From Oegoconia quadripuncta (lineage: Eukaryota; Arthropoda; Insecta; Lepidoptera; Autostichidae), in NCBI GenBank assembly GCA_949316235.1, contig OX438759.1, forward strand, positions 11,445,618 through 11,509,617: a stretch of DNA of 64,000 nt, read 5' to 3'. The notes under the pieces are model-generated. The model worked only from the letters and a program-made list of their open reading frames with translations. It made no database searches and was not told where the DNA came from. The position numbers and the translations under genes are program-made. Of this stretch, positions 11,391 to 25,600 are shown piece by piece (positions within the stretch are counted from its first letter, which is position 1; every line of letters begins with the position of its first letter).

Positions 11391-14300
11391 AAAATATCTC
11401 ATGTATATTCATACTGCGCGTGATTCAAAATAAACTGTGTGTCGGTCTGGTGGCATCAGATTTTTAATTTATCGAAAGCTGGTGCTTGCGTGGTGGTTCG
11501 TAGCTATATTTGGTGGAAATCTTATGCGACCTCCGACTACGGTATAAATCAATTGACTTATTTCGTCTTGTTTAAGAGGGCTTAATCGCCACTGGATAAA
11601 TATTGGCCCTCATTGGATAAATTAATATTTCTAACACGCTTTAACTTCACTTGTACAATGTAATCAAATCTTGAAAGTTAATTTAAACTTCTAATTGATG
11701 TAATTCTGATGACAATACTATAATTTGGTAACTTAGAGCTGATCTGATGATGGAGCCAGGAGATAGATGGTGGAAATGTAGCGCTTTTTAGTTTTTTTTT
11801 AAATACCACTGCAGAATCGACACCACTGTCCACTAGACGAAATAAATCCTCTAAAGAATCGCTCTGACCTGCACTCGAGAAGCTTGAAAAGCTAATTATA
11901 AATAATACCTACCATTGAGTTTGAGCTCGGTTAATTTCTCTGCAAAAGCAGTCGTATATGGTATCCAGGGTCTGATGATGGAGCCGGAAGGTGACCATGG
12001 GAACTCTGTAATAAAACGACGCAACCCCATAGAGTTTGGGCTCGTTTGATTCGTCTTGACAAGTCGTGTCGATCGAAGTCATTATTGGTATGTAATTGAT
12101 ATACGTTAATCGATAATAAGGAAATATTGTCTGATTCGTCTAACCGCTTCTGTGGCTGAGGGGCCTGGTGACCTGTGATTCTGGTTTATCCTTTACAGGC
12201 ACAAGCCTCCCACAAATGAGGTTGTAATACATATGTAGTTATTAAGATCAACTCTTTTTTTTTGTGGTGAGTGAATGAAGATTTTATTTATTATAAGTAA
12301 ACCGGGAAAAATGACTCAAATGTGTAACCGTTATCAGCATAAAATGGTTAGTTATATATTTCAGTCTTTTTTGTTAGGAGCAACGATTAAGGTCATGTAA
12401 ACGGCGGAAAAAATTCATCTTTAAAGCGACAGCTAGACTTTTTTTTTAATCAGTTATAGGTAATTTATTTATTAACATTGAAAAAGTTTGCCGGATCTAA
12501 CAACATGGTGGCAATAAGTTTAATATCTAAATTACCTGATGGTAAGGTAATAGTATACTGAAATAAAAAAAAAGGAATTTCGTACGATGCCCCGTTTATT
12601 TCAAAAATATATGGCAACAGATCTTCACAACTATTTTCATTTTCATTTCACATAGACTGGAGAGTATTCTTTTTCAAATCTCGGATTGAGAAATTTTAAT
12701 AAACACCTTTCTCTCCCACCAACAGCGAGTCGGCGAGAAATTTTGTGAGAACAATAGTGCCTACAGCGAGAGTAAAAAACTATAAACTATGAATGTATTA
12801 GGGCCACGCCACACGATGCGGGGCGACGCCGCCGATGCGTCTTTAACGTCGGTGAAAGAAAACATTGCGGGCGGCTACGCCGCGTGTCGTGTGGCCTCGC
12901 CCTTACTTAAACCTATCACTAACACACACGTTTTTCATTTCCAAGGATTCAAGCAAGTTGTTCCGTTTCTTGAGCGAACATTAAGCGTCACATTAATTTG
13001 TTGCTGATTGATTGACAATAAGTAAATATATGAATTTCATCACATCACAAGAAAATCTTATAACATATTACATTAATTAAATAATTACACATCATGACTG
13101 GTTACATACTAGTAATAAAAGTTACAACAAAAGATGATTTTTTTTAGACTTTATGAATATAAATTAGAGGGATTCTTAGATACAAAGTGGATCGGTATAT
13201 CTAATGAAATTATGCCGATGTGTTAATATTATATTTATTATGAGGGTTATTCCAATGAAAATATACCAAATTGTTATAGCAAATGAGACGTATTTATACT
13301 GCTACCATAAATACTGTTTGTTGTAAAGCAGCAGAGTGGATGTTTATACATACTTCATACAATATATTCTAGCCAAGACGTCGTGTAGTCACCTGTGCTG
13401 CGTTAATATTATGACAGAGAAGCTACAAAAAAGTCATTCCTCTCAATTGAATCATAATATATGGTCGATTGTATTATCACTCCATTTGTTTTATAAAACT
13501 ATACTTTATTAGGAAAATACAGTTTTTCAAAACTACAACTTTAGTTCAAAACTTTTTACTAATAATGAAACTGCATCATCAACTCAATTAATAGCTTACT
13601 GAAAAAGTCATATGTCAGGAATAATCTTTCCTACTCCTATACATTTTCCATGTATATTTTTCTGGGATAGAATTTTGCGCTGTTATATTTTTCAGGAAAT
13701 TATTTATGTCAACTTAATAGTAATGATGCAATTGCAGTATTATTTCAGCGAAAAATTTAACTCTACTTCTTAAAGTACACAACAAATCGTGTGAGATCTT
13801 ACCCGTATACTTAACAACAACTTGATCGTACGTAATCGTCTGTCAGATTCATCGATAAGCCCTCGTAGCATGACATCGTTTGTCGCGCGCGACGTGAGAG
13901 TGGGATAGGTGTATATTTCGTCCAAACGAATGAGCAAGACAAATATAATGTCGCGCGACATAAACGTTTATCGCGCCTGACATGCTACTAGTGCTATTGT
14001 GAATAACATTATATATATACCTATATGATTTAATTGAAGGATAGCATATTTTGCAACTTTTTTCAGTGTCACTTATTTAAGTGACTTTACACGTATTACA
14101 TTCTTTGGATTTGTACCTACTATACGAATACTGTGACTCTACCTAAACACATACCACAAACCCCAATAGATCCTTTTCCACCAACAATCATACACGAAAG
14201 TACTACCAAAATCAGGGTAGAAAAAAAAATATCGACACACGCGACTACGATCATGCATCATCTTTTACAGGAAACCGAATAAAATTTTCTATTTTGACTC

Positions 14301-14972
14301 TCATGTTCGGTAGGGGTGTACCTACCGTCAACAATGATTAACCGTGGGCAATTTTCTTGAATTACATCCAAATGAAGAAAAAAACTGTAGTTTCTTTCGG
14401 TCTGACGACGCAGTAAATATAGCATTTGACCCTAATAGGAGTGGAAATGAAAACGGAAACAAGAAGACAGCTATCGAAAACTTTACTTTTACATGGATGC
14501 TAATGTGGATGTAATTTTTTTTAACTTAATATTAAAATTACTGCTCATTTACAAAGCTGACTCTTTAGAGAAAAATTATGGTCAACGGTACAAGCAAAAG
14601 AACGGGAACAAGGGGAAAATACTGAGGAACTGATAAATTTTAAAAAAAAGAAGGACTATGAAATCAGTCAAAGCATGGGCTGTTATGCTACAGCTTTCCA
14701 GGCGGAAACCTATATAATGGCAGCGCGTGTAAGAGAGAACATTGATTTTTAACGTCAGTGATAGGAACAAAGACATACATACATAATGTCACGCCTGTTT
14801 CCCGTAGGGGTAAGCAGACAAAAACACATGGGTTATTATTTTATTCTGACATAGCGTGACAAAGATGAACTCAAGCCAAGCTAGTGAAAAAAATAGTATA
14901 CGAACTTGCCAAGGAAAATTAGATGTGATTGATTACTTCTATTTTACCCGTGTTTAGAGGCACATGGATGTC
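11391..14972. other. Intergenic, two GC-rich foldback MITEs, no gene
   Basis: No exon recognised. About 12797-12907 is a foldback: 'agggccacgccacacgatgc' at one end and, inverted, 'gtgtcgtgtggcctcgccct' at the other. About 13858-13995 is another, with GTAGCATG...CATGCTAC ends and TGTCGCGCG-type inner arms. Both are typical of non-autonomous DNA elements. The rest is AT-rich. Confidence 0.45.
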
Positions 14973-15105
14973 GATTCGGATGTTCACCAACTAAACTTAA
15001 CTAAAACCAGTTTTAAAGTAGTTCTGTCTCTTTCTCTCTGGAACAGTACGATGCGACGGCACCACTCTAAAACTGGTTTTAGTTTAGTTGGTGTACATCC
15101 GAATC
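14973..15105. repeat. Foldback element with ~40-bp imperfect arms
   Basis: Left arm gattcggatgttcaccaact... (14973-15016) pairs with right arm ...agttggtgtacatccgaatc (about 15069-15105), separated by ~50 bp. It would form a long hairpin. Most likely a small MITE; a pre-miRNA-like transcript is a weaker alternative. Confidence 0.7.
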
Positions 15106-16665
15106 GCACCATTGGCTCCAACATAGCCAATCAGTTCAGTTTCTTGAGTGAATTCAGACTATGAGTCTCAACACATACCTACGACATGGCATTTTTTAGC
15201 TTGCTGCTTCTCTGATAGATCGCTATTTCGTGTTCTTGTAACGGAATAAATTTATTTATTTGTGCGTTCCTATTGTCTGCACTGACTAGAACTTTTTGTG
15301 GCCTTATGTACCGTGCAACGGAATTCATTGTATCGTAAAGATGATCACAACTACATCATTGGATCACACTTATTAACCCAAAATAGAGACTAAGTTATTA
15401 TTAACCTGTCATTTAGTTAGACCTACAAAAGAGCTGAAATCTAGATCAATGCAATATCCAACAATGTTTGATGGCTTCTCACAAGAGTTTTAACTTCAAT
15501 GAGACCTACTTTGTTGATAATTTTATTAATACGTACCTATGTTACACAATATTATGCTACCTCATACGTGTAGATTTTATTATCACAACTTTGATTATGT
15601 ATAAATTGTGGCAAGTTTTTATGAAAATATTCACCTCCCAACTCAATTGAGACTGGTGAGAAATTGATAAAAGTTGTAGTAATAAAATCGCTGAACTTTC
15701 TCTAAAATCCATGAATGGTCACAACAAGTCAGATCGACAAACACACACCTATTAAATACCCTCAATGTTATAGATATTTGTCTATTATACTTTCTGGACT
15801 GTATTTTTAATTGTCGTAACAGCAATAAGGGCCCAACATTAAGTGTGTGTGTGTGTCTAACTAAATGGTGGTGAGATATATGGATTTTCTTCCAAATCTT
15901 AGCTGACTGCATTTACAATAACTTGACAATTAGAACTAGATAATTCATACATGATTTTTGCCTGCTGTTGGTCAGTTCCGTGAGCATGTCAGTGCCCATC
16001 TTGGTTGATATTTTTAACTAAGCAGCTTTCTATTTCAAATTGGCATGTTATTGCTCAGATTGTTATTGAAATTGATGTCAGATAAATTAAAGAACATAGA
16101 TATTACTCGCAATAAATTAAAAAATAATAACCTTACCTATCTTATATAACTATCTTTATAATGGACACTTATTTTCTGTCACAATCTTTTGTACGGTTAA
16201 GCTTGTTCTGTACACGTCATTGGCTCATCATAATACTTCATGATGGATGTATGTTGTGTGCCAAATAAAAATGTTTTTGTTTATTAATTACCATTTATCA
16301 GCAGGACAGCGATGTTTAAACGAAATAAAAATACAATGCCGGTATTTTGTTTTTCGATCCATTCGCTGAAAAATGTAATTCTTTAATAAACATTATCACC
16401 TTTATGAGGTTTTGTATCAGTATGCCAAGCAAAACTTGTTCGATTCAGAGTTGTGATACCAAAACACTTATTCGTAATGATAAAACAATAAATTTATCGC
16501 AATAAAATTGCATGGTCTAATGTGCACGCGTAATAATAATAATTATGGATATATGCAGGTCATACATGTATTCTGTTACTAGCAATCTAAAAATCGATAA
16601 GACAGAATGTACCTACCAACTTAAAGGCTATTAGGGTATGTGGTATACGTGTTCGACAATGAGAT
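15106..16665. other. Intergenic, including probable NAA40 3' flank
   Basis: No coding exon. A (GT)n microsatellite lies at 15843-15857. On the minus strand an AATAAA-type word lies near 16280, about 380 bp downstream of the NAA40 stop, and could serve as its polyadenylation signal. This is only a positional guess. Confidence 0.3.
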
Positions 16666-19600
16666 CTAGGTGGTATTGGCGACCTGCACGGCCTGGAAGT
16701 CAGCGCTCAACGCACACGGTTCCGACTGTTCTGGTTCGGTGGGCTTGTCCTCTTCCGATTGTTCTGTGGTGGCTTTGCTCAGTATCTCGTAGTGTGCCGC
16801 ATCCTCTACTGCCGGACTAGTCTCGTCTAAACTATACCTGTAATGAGGCATTGTTTGAGTTGATGGTGTATATATATATTTGTCGTAGGCAAATGATTAA
16901 ATTAATCATTCAATTTAATGCCTAAGCGGATCGACATGTAAAGCGTACATTTCCTGCATTATTGGAACCTAACCATGACCGAAAGCGCAGGTTTCTGTAA
17001 AAGCGGAAATGTCCGCCATAGATTACGACCCGCCTAGGCATTTAATTGAATGGTTAATTCACGGATCTGCTTATGACATGCGGCTATTAAGACCTACTCA
17101 TAGTTCGTTGTAGCTTACTTATAGAACTCGCATTTTTGTGATTGGAAGTCTAGACAATGGCTCCATAAATACTATACAGGGCATTAACATGACCTGTGGT
17201 GGCACTGGCTATCTGAAGTTCTCTAAAATCATAGTCTAGAAAGGAGGACCATTACAGAGAACTGCGGTTAATACAGCTTGAAGCTGTATAAATAAGTATG
17301 AGGCCGACTGTACATAAATAGTTATTTAATAGGCTATTGACAAGTAGCAACTATAGTAGTGAAGCCATACCCGCAAGCCCTGAAGAAGGCAGTGGCGGAG
17401 GGGTTGTGCGTGAGCGCGGTGAGGCGCACGTAGCGCATGCGCATGGCACTCGCGAGCTTCTCTAGCACGTGCAGTACACGCTGCCCGAGTCCGCGCCGCC
17501 GCCCGGCCACCTCCACTTGAACTTCGTAACTGAAAAGTTGAATACATTACTATTTTGAGTACTGTTTAATATTTTGCCGAACATCTCATTATTTCTTGGG
17601 TTGTGAGAGCTATGTTCTTCATAACTAGTTGTGGTGACTCTGAATCTACACTGAATCTACTTCCCGAAAAAAAGAAGCGGGTATTATAATTGTAGGTATA
17701 CATACGATGTTTAAGATTGCGTATTCAAATTTTATTACTAATTCAAACATTTATTACTCATCATCATATCAGCCACATGATGTCCACTACTGAACATAGT
17801 ATTTCTAGATCGACCGGTTGGAAGAGGCCTTCATCCAGTGACTGGATATTGTTTAACTTCAATTGTAATAAATTTCAACTAATTGCGAAGGAGATGGCAA
17901 TAAGTTCATTATATTGAAGGTAGATATCTATCTATATACATATTACAATACACATAAAAACAGAGGTTTCCTTCGATTAAGTAAAGCGTTGATTGGTGTA
18001 GTGGATAGTGACCCTGTCAGCGAAACCAACGGTAGCTGGTTTCAATTTCGCGAGGGTGTAAATGTTTGTGTGATGAATACGAACTTTTATTCCCGAGTCA
18101 TACGACGGTTATTTAAATATTTGTGTGCGTTTATCCGTTATTTAGTATCCATAGCACAAGCTTTGCTTAGTTTGGGACTAGATGATTGGTGTAAATTTCC
18201 AAAATATTTGATGATGCCCCCGCGTTGTTGCAAGAGCATATTTTTTTTTATTTTGGTGGTTAAATCTTTTTTTTTTTTATAAGTTAAAATAATATTTGAA
18301 TTCTTCATGGTCATGTCATAATACCATTGTCAAAGTAGAGTCAAAAGATCGAAAAGTCGATCAAGAAGTTCCAGTGTCAATCTTGTGGCTCCATATTTAG
18401 ACCCTCGTCATCATATGTAATGGAAAGTGCTCATAGCATGAAAATAAACTAGCCCAAATTCGATTAATTATTTTGCCATTTCTAATCAGGGAGTTCCAGT
18501 TTCCAGTACATCCCGGCTCCATATCAGCTTGATGGTACCTACCATATTGCATTGTCACCAAACTTTCATAAATATACCAAATTTCAGCTCAATCATAAGT
18601 GGTAGAAAAATGGTTTGCTAATTTTGAAACGGAAAACTTACGAACATTGCCAGCTAAAAAAGCATGTAATAACTATAACTTGAAAATTTAGAAAACCCAA
18701 AACAGATGATTTACATAGACCTAACCAACAGTGTTAACAGTTAAATATCTTCGAAAGGGCTGCACCGCACCGATTTTGATAAAACATGTCTAAGAACCAC
18801 CGCTAGAAAACCTTTTTTTATGCACAACGGATTAGCACTTGACCGCAATCACATCTGCCTGATGTTAAGTGAAGATGAGGCCGAAGGTTGAAGCGTGCTG
18901 ACCCGAAAACCCCATCCTATATGGGCGACTGGCTGTTTAGCGGCACACTTAAATAAGATTTTGATAGCTAGCTAGGCGGACATTTCAAAATCAACCATCA
19001 ACCAAACAGAGTACTAAACATGTACCCCGCGACCTCCGATTCGTAAACCCTATCGAGCCACGGAGGCGGTTAGAAAAACCTGCTTTAAAATTAAAAAACC
19101 GCATCCAAATCGGTTTACCGGTTAAGACATACGGTGCCACAGACAGACACGTACACAGAGCGGTCAAACTTATAACACCCCACTTCTTGCGTCGGGGGTT
19201 AAAAAGGCCATGTCGAATAATAAAATGCAAAGATGCAATGTCGTTTGTTACAATAATTATTTTTAATTTTATCATTTATCTCATTACTTCTTACGCTATT
19301 TATTAGGTAAGTAACTGTTTTCAAAGCGGCGTCTTACTGATAAACGTATAGTAAACAAATTCGCTTCACTCATTAATTTGTTCGGTACCTATCATAAGCC
19401 GCGTTACTTAATACGCCGTTAAAAGCAAATCGTAAAGCACGGATGGTTCGCGTATTTTCATTAATTACAGTCGTGTTTTTATGCACCTTGAACCAATTAA
19501 TTTTTATTGCAATAAGTTATCGTATCACATTGGGCTGACCCTGAGCGATCCCATGTAGTGACAGAGACAAGATGTGAAAATACAAAAATGACTTCATTCG

Positions 19601-22600
19601 AGATGTCAGAGTTCACAAGGAATATTTTGTCTATAGGAGATACGTCCCAGTGTTCGATTTTCTGAACTGTACGTGACGTACAAAATATTTCGTTAGAAAT
19701 GAAAAATCACTTTTCATATTTTCAATCTGTAGTGTCTCTGGCTGTTTATATACCTACTGTATTTAGTATACTAAATATTGTTTTCATCATCAACAACCTT
19801 ACACGTCCCGACCGTTGGGGCACAGTCTCCACTCACTGAGAGGGTATGGGCCATAATTCACTGAGCCCGCGCAGTGCGAACTGGTGCATTTGTGTCAGAG
19901 TAGTGACCACCTGACAGTAGGCCACCGACATGGCAGTTGGAAACATTCGGGACCGAAAATTTAACGTGTCCTCTGAAACACGGAAACACTCGTATTAAAA
20001 TGCCACTAGTGGTCACCCATCCAAGGACTGACCGCGCCAGACATTGCTTAACTTCGCTAATCGAAAACGAACAGCGAATATGACTGCGCCCACGAGTGCT
20101 TAATAATTAGAAAATACTGAATATTGTTTTAGTAATAGGAAATCCTTGGTCTATATGGATCGACAATATCAAAAAATGACCTAAGCGAAATATTTCACGC
20201 CTGAGATCTGTGTTGAGATAAATCGATATAAAAATGCTCCAAAGTCAGGAGCGTAATGTGTAGGGTATGGGCAGATGGTTAAATTAGCCATACATAGAAT
20301 GCCTAGGGAGAACGTAATCGGAAAATTGACAAGCTTAGAAGATAGTGTAACTTCTCTTCCCTGTTGTAGTTTCAATGTTCAGTAAGGTAATTGTTTGATG
20401 AGCCCTTTTAAGTGTACGCTAGTGATGGGATACTTATATCGGTATTTCCTTGATTTATATATTTATATAGGATCGACTTAGTAAGTGCTGGATCGTATAT
20501 CGATCATAGCAACTAGTATCCTACGGGTCACGGAAACTTTAGAGTCTAATTGCTGACCATCGCATTGGCTCATGCGCAAGATTGGGATTGTGGCGACGTT
20601 GAAAAACGGAGCACCACAATTTGGAGTGCATAATCTGGAGGGAGGATAACGCGAATTCATGACTATCTAAATAAGGAGGTCCGTCGTCGGTGTTCACCGA
20701 CTCAATTACAGAGCGTTTTTGCCACATTTATAACCTGACTGCACGCCTTGCTCTCACTCGCCTTCAGCACCGCTCACTGGATGTAGCAGTCCGTGGTTTA
20801 CACGAAAGCAGGACGCTGAGCTTCAGTCGATCTCCTTACCCATAATGTTGGCTTAAGTACCGCTGTGCATTTCAATGGTTACACTCCCATTTGCGAGAGA
20901 TGGAAGTGAAATTCATCTTTTCCTACTAATACATCCTATTTCTTTCTTTGATTAGTTTGGGGTCCAATTATATTTTCTCTTTTTAATTACTTAGGTAACA
21001 CAATTTTATAAACTATGTAAAATGGATAAATAAATATAACTTGGTACATACCGCCGATGTAAATCTCATATAAGCGGGTTTATTGATCCGCATCAACTGA
21101 TTGCTATGCCTCGTGTCCACACACACAAAGAAAATCGGGAACAACATGATAAATAACTTTCGTCCACATTTGGCGATGGACTTGAGTCCGTTTCTTGAAA
21201 CAATCTGGTGTGGCGACTGAATAGCTTTGTAATAAACATATTCTCACGCACGAAGCATTGTAGACGAATTAGTAGCTAAATGTTTAAAAAGAAACAAAAA
21301 GTTGGAGATTTTTTTTTGTACAACGCTCATCCGGAACTTATTTGGCAGACTGGCTATTTGCTAGTATCTCACAGGGCACGGCGCGATAGGAACACAACAC
21401 TGCTGTTTTGCGGCAGACTTAGACAATGCTACCCTTGTATTGTAAACCTTATGTTGTTTACATTGAGCCACGGAGGTGATTAAACAGTAAACATTACTAA
21501 ATATTTGCACATACAATTTTAATATTGGAATCGTACACATACATGACTTTATGAACGTTTATTTAAAGTCCCTTCCAAATGTGTTCTTAAGTCATTTCCT
21601 CCCAATGTGGAAGTGCTTGCCGTAGCCACGAGTCCACCGCAGTAAATTAAAATAAATACTTGAAATTAAATACCATACAGCCACACCAAATGTATCACAT
21701 CGGTTCGACTTTCTGTTTGCAGACAAAAATTAGAACACTGAACGACCATTGCGGATTGCTCTATGCACGGAATGTACGGATAAATGCTAAGAAATATGTT
21801 TCAAGTAAAACAATTTCACATCCAAACACGAGTGCACGGACTGATCACGTGTAAGTTTTATGCATTATATATGCAAATGATTTTCAACAATACAAGTTGA
21901 CGTCCTGAGACTATAATCGCGTTGTTTTAGGGCACCGGACGCACCGGTAGGGTTGTGAGAGTGACTGATGGAAAGGTTACTTTCATCGTGTGTGGCGGGT
22001 GGTTTGGTTGGATCCGGGGGCAGATGACGTCACCGGTTATCGGACGATCGTGAAGCGACCGGGAGCTGTAGCGCGGTCCCAGCTGCGCAAACTCACGCGA
22101 GCGGCAGAGAGATGCAGGCGCGGCTGTTGTGGCTGGTACTGTGGTGCGCGGCGGGCGCGCACGCTGCGCGTCTGCTCGCCGTGCTGCCCACCAACACGAG
22201 GAGCCACTACGTCATGTACGGCAGGCTCATTGAGGCCCTCGCCAGGAAACAACATCACTTAACTGTCATATCGCATTTCCCTATGGTACGTATTTTTTTG
22301 TATGATAAAAGGAGGCAGACATTACGTAATCTATATTTTTGTATGATGAGAAGTTAGTTTTAAGACTTCTCTACATTACAAAACACAACTAAAATCGATT
22401 CATATTTGTTGACCTTTACGCGGTATAACTTGGAAAAGCGCCTACTGGGATTTAGTCTAAAAAAAATTGAGGAACAAAATATAGCGCCTGGAAATATAGC
22501 GCTGTCTAATAGCAATAGGCATTTATTCAAGAACTGTCACCACGACGTTACATTGACTATTGCAATAAATTTTGGTACGTAACAACCATGCTAACATAAT

Positions 22601-25600
22601 TCAAAACACGTAATAGATTGTCTCTAATGTAATTTAGTAATTACATTGGGAGGATAGAAATTTGATACGAGCAATAGGTTAGTAACAATACGTAATTTTT
22701 GTGGTGTAACTTCCTATAATCTTAAAGCTCCTGTTTTTTTGTAGAAGGATAGACTATCCATCAGTAATAGAATAAAAATGTTTTCTAACCATTCTGTAGC
22801 TTGCTTTAGGTATAGTATAGGTATTTAGATTAAGACCTACAATATTAAATTAAAGTTACCACTGTGAACTTCATTGCGTTGTAGAAGATGCTAAGATCTC
22901 CTAAAACAATTTTCTAAAAATTAATCAATGGCTACGTTACATTTTCTAATAAATAGTTTATTGAGTCGTATCGGTGAAATTTTTAATAGATAAAAAAAAA
23001 TTGAACGTTTTTTTTTTCAAAATAGTTACAGGATTTTAATGTAATAGTCTATGTTTTATTACTAAATACCTACACGATATCTAAAGTAAGCTACCGATTT
23101 GTGAGAAAACATTTTTATTCTATCAATGACAGGTCCTCCATCCATGTGCAAAAACTCACGGAGTTTAAGATAATAGGAATTTAAAAGTGTATTCTTACTG
23201 GACTACAAGTGAATGGACCAGAAAAAGAATTACATACAGTATTATAGCCGAACATAGAACCATCTCCTTTATTGATTGAAGACGGTTAAAAAAGAAATCC
23301 GTAAAGAAAGTAACTATTTACACGCACTAGTATAAATTATAATAATGCGTGATTTGAGTTATAAAATGAAAAATTTATTTCCACGACATCCCATATAATA
23401 GACACAATAACATTAGGTAAGTAAGAATATTATTTTTACTTCGAGTGCTTCACTTTTGTTGATGTGTTAGTAAATAACGAGGAATCCTTCATATCTTTAT
23501 GGTTGTGCACCCCTTGTTACAAGATTAAATTATTTTTGAAATCCTTATCTCTTTAAAGCTACTAGACCGGATGAAATACAGTACAGATACATACATAACC
23601 AGCTACATGAATCATGTCCTGATACCTGCTTGTCTGTCCCGTCTGTCTTATATATATGGTCTGGGCCAAGAATGTTTAGTGCTTTTTTGATAATTTTGTT
23701 TAATAATGCTGAAAAACAAGACAGATTAATTATATCAGCTTTCATTTGGTAGGTAGGTAAGGTATTAGGTTAAGGCAAAGTCATAAGGTAGGTTCTTTTT
23801 ATTACTTTCTCCCCTTCTTTCTTCCTCCCTGAATCAAAATTCAACTTTAATTTCAATTCGTACATAAAATAGTATCGTAGACAGACAGACAGATAAAGTC
23901 TCGATAAGCGTTCCTTTTCTCAAAAAAATTGGTTAGTCATATAACATAAATGTAGAAATATCCTTTAGCCGGATATAACACCGCCTGTAAATAGAAGGGA
24001 TGAACCTAAACGATGCTCACTTATAAACTTCAAGCATTTTTAACATAAGATACATTAAATCATACATGATATAAAATCAATTTAAATCTACTGGAAATAA
24101 TAAAAGGGCTCATTGCATTTATCTGTCCAGTAAAAATAACGACCGCAAGAAACCCACAGGATCATTGTTGTCCTTTTTTTAAAAAAAGGACAAGGAGGTA
24201 TTAGTTGAACTAATACAATTTTATAACTTTTGGAATGTTGTTATAATGTTGTTTTGGCATGGTCTTTAAATTTTTTCTCTGTTAGATTAATGATATTCTC
24301 AGGTATAAGTTTATAAAAGCGCATATAGTGTCCCATAAATGATGTGTTAACTTATCTTAATCTGAACTCAGGGGTATATCTGAAATTTAAATGCAGAAAT
24401 GTTTTTTCGAACGTATATAATATTCTCGTAATTAATCTGTGAAGGAACAGTTAAAATATTAATTTCTTTAAACCTGTCTCGGAGAGAATCATATCGACGC
24501 ACATTATAAATTGCTCGTATTACTCTCTTTTGCAAAATAAAAATATGTTTTCGAGTCCTCAAAGCAAAATACCCTAGGACATAATACTGTGGAAATAACT
24601 AAAATAATCAATCTTGCAGTAGTCACATCAGTTAGCTGTCTTATGTTCCAGACGGCATATGCTGCGGAACTCAATTTACTCGCTAAAGTTGCTAGATGTG
24701 GTCCATACGGAAGCTTGGAGCCGAGAGTAATTCATAAAAATACCGTCTTATCTACAAATTCTACTTTATCTTCATCAATCACAATATTACAATCAATTTT
24801 TCTTATATCGGGTTAGGTAGAAATTTATGCATGTTGTTTTTTTGGCATTTAAAGCAAGTTTAAACCAAGTTTGGCATTTAAAACCAAGTTGTAAACCAGC
24901 GTAAAATTAAGCCAAGAGTACTAATCTCATTTGTTGTTGGATACCCCAAAAATCTAATTGGGGACGATATTCATAGATAGCGAATCACATGCATGCGTAG
25001 TGACAAGTGTACTTTAGTGCGACGCCCCTAGGTGAACTTGAGGACATAGATAAATACCGGTAATCTTAGGAAACATTGCAGTGTAAGGTTATTCAATGTA
25101 AACAATCATAAAATTTTGAAGGATAAAGGTGGAATTAAGCGCCGCAATTGAATGTTGCGTAGTTTAAGACGTTGTGATATATTTATTGATTACGAAGAAT
25201 AAGGTAAATTATTCAGATTTTATTGCAAAAGCTATTATGGTGATCAAGTCGGGGATTATGGAATTGGTTTGCTAAAAACCTTAGGTGTCATCCTCGTTCG
25301 CGTAATCAATACTTCATATGCCTAATATGAAATCTACAGGTAGAAATGTTATTCTGAACACTTATAAGTTACATAAAACTGTAAAGTAAAAATCTGTGGT
25401 TTGCTTCAGTTTTTCTAGTTTCGAAATTATTGAAACTAGAAATGCATCTGGCATTTAGAAGACAGGAGAGCGATTTTTGCGTGTTCGCTTTTGAATGAGC
25501 ATGCGAAAATTACAGTTTCACATTCGCAACTCAAAAGATCGCATTTTTTGAAAAGTTATGTCATTCGCATTCCCGACGGGAACAATGTTTTCATTGCTTC

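Larger units (their letters stand above)
17530..22111. other. NAA40 intron 3, portion upstream of the nested UGT
   Basis: No exon on either strand. It holds a family-A SINE (17980-18240), a family-D repeat split by a family-B SINE (18712-19207), a family-C repeat (19790-20095), a family-G fragment near 20270 and a partial family-B SINE near 21380-21482. The stretch 20478-20830 has long minus-strand frames but no recognised motif. The UGT promoter should be in the last few hundred bases, which become GC-richer from about 21930; no TATA box is clear. Confidence 0.45.

Noticed and set aside
17326..17547. Second minus-strand frame and the unspliced continuation ending ATCQ of NAA40 exon 4
   Set aside because: The GNAT motif and the spliced join to the YSLDETSP exon give a better protein match; the unspliced tail is intronic.
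20478..20830. Overlapping minus-strand frames suggesting a gene remnant
   Set aside because: Looks like decayed transposon coding sequence, but no motif could be named, so it is left unassigned.
21990..22262. Alternative frames on both strands around UGT exon 1
   Set aside because: The GC-rich exon produces overlapping frames; only the one with a signal peptide and the TRSH motif continues correctly into exon 2.
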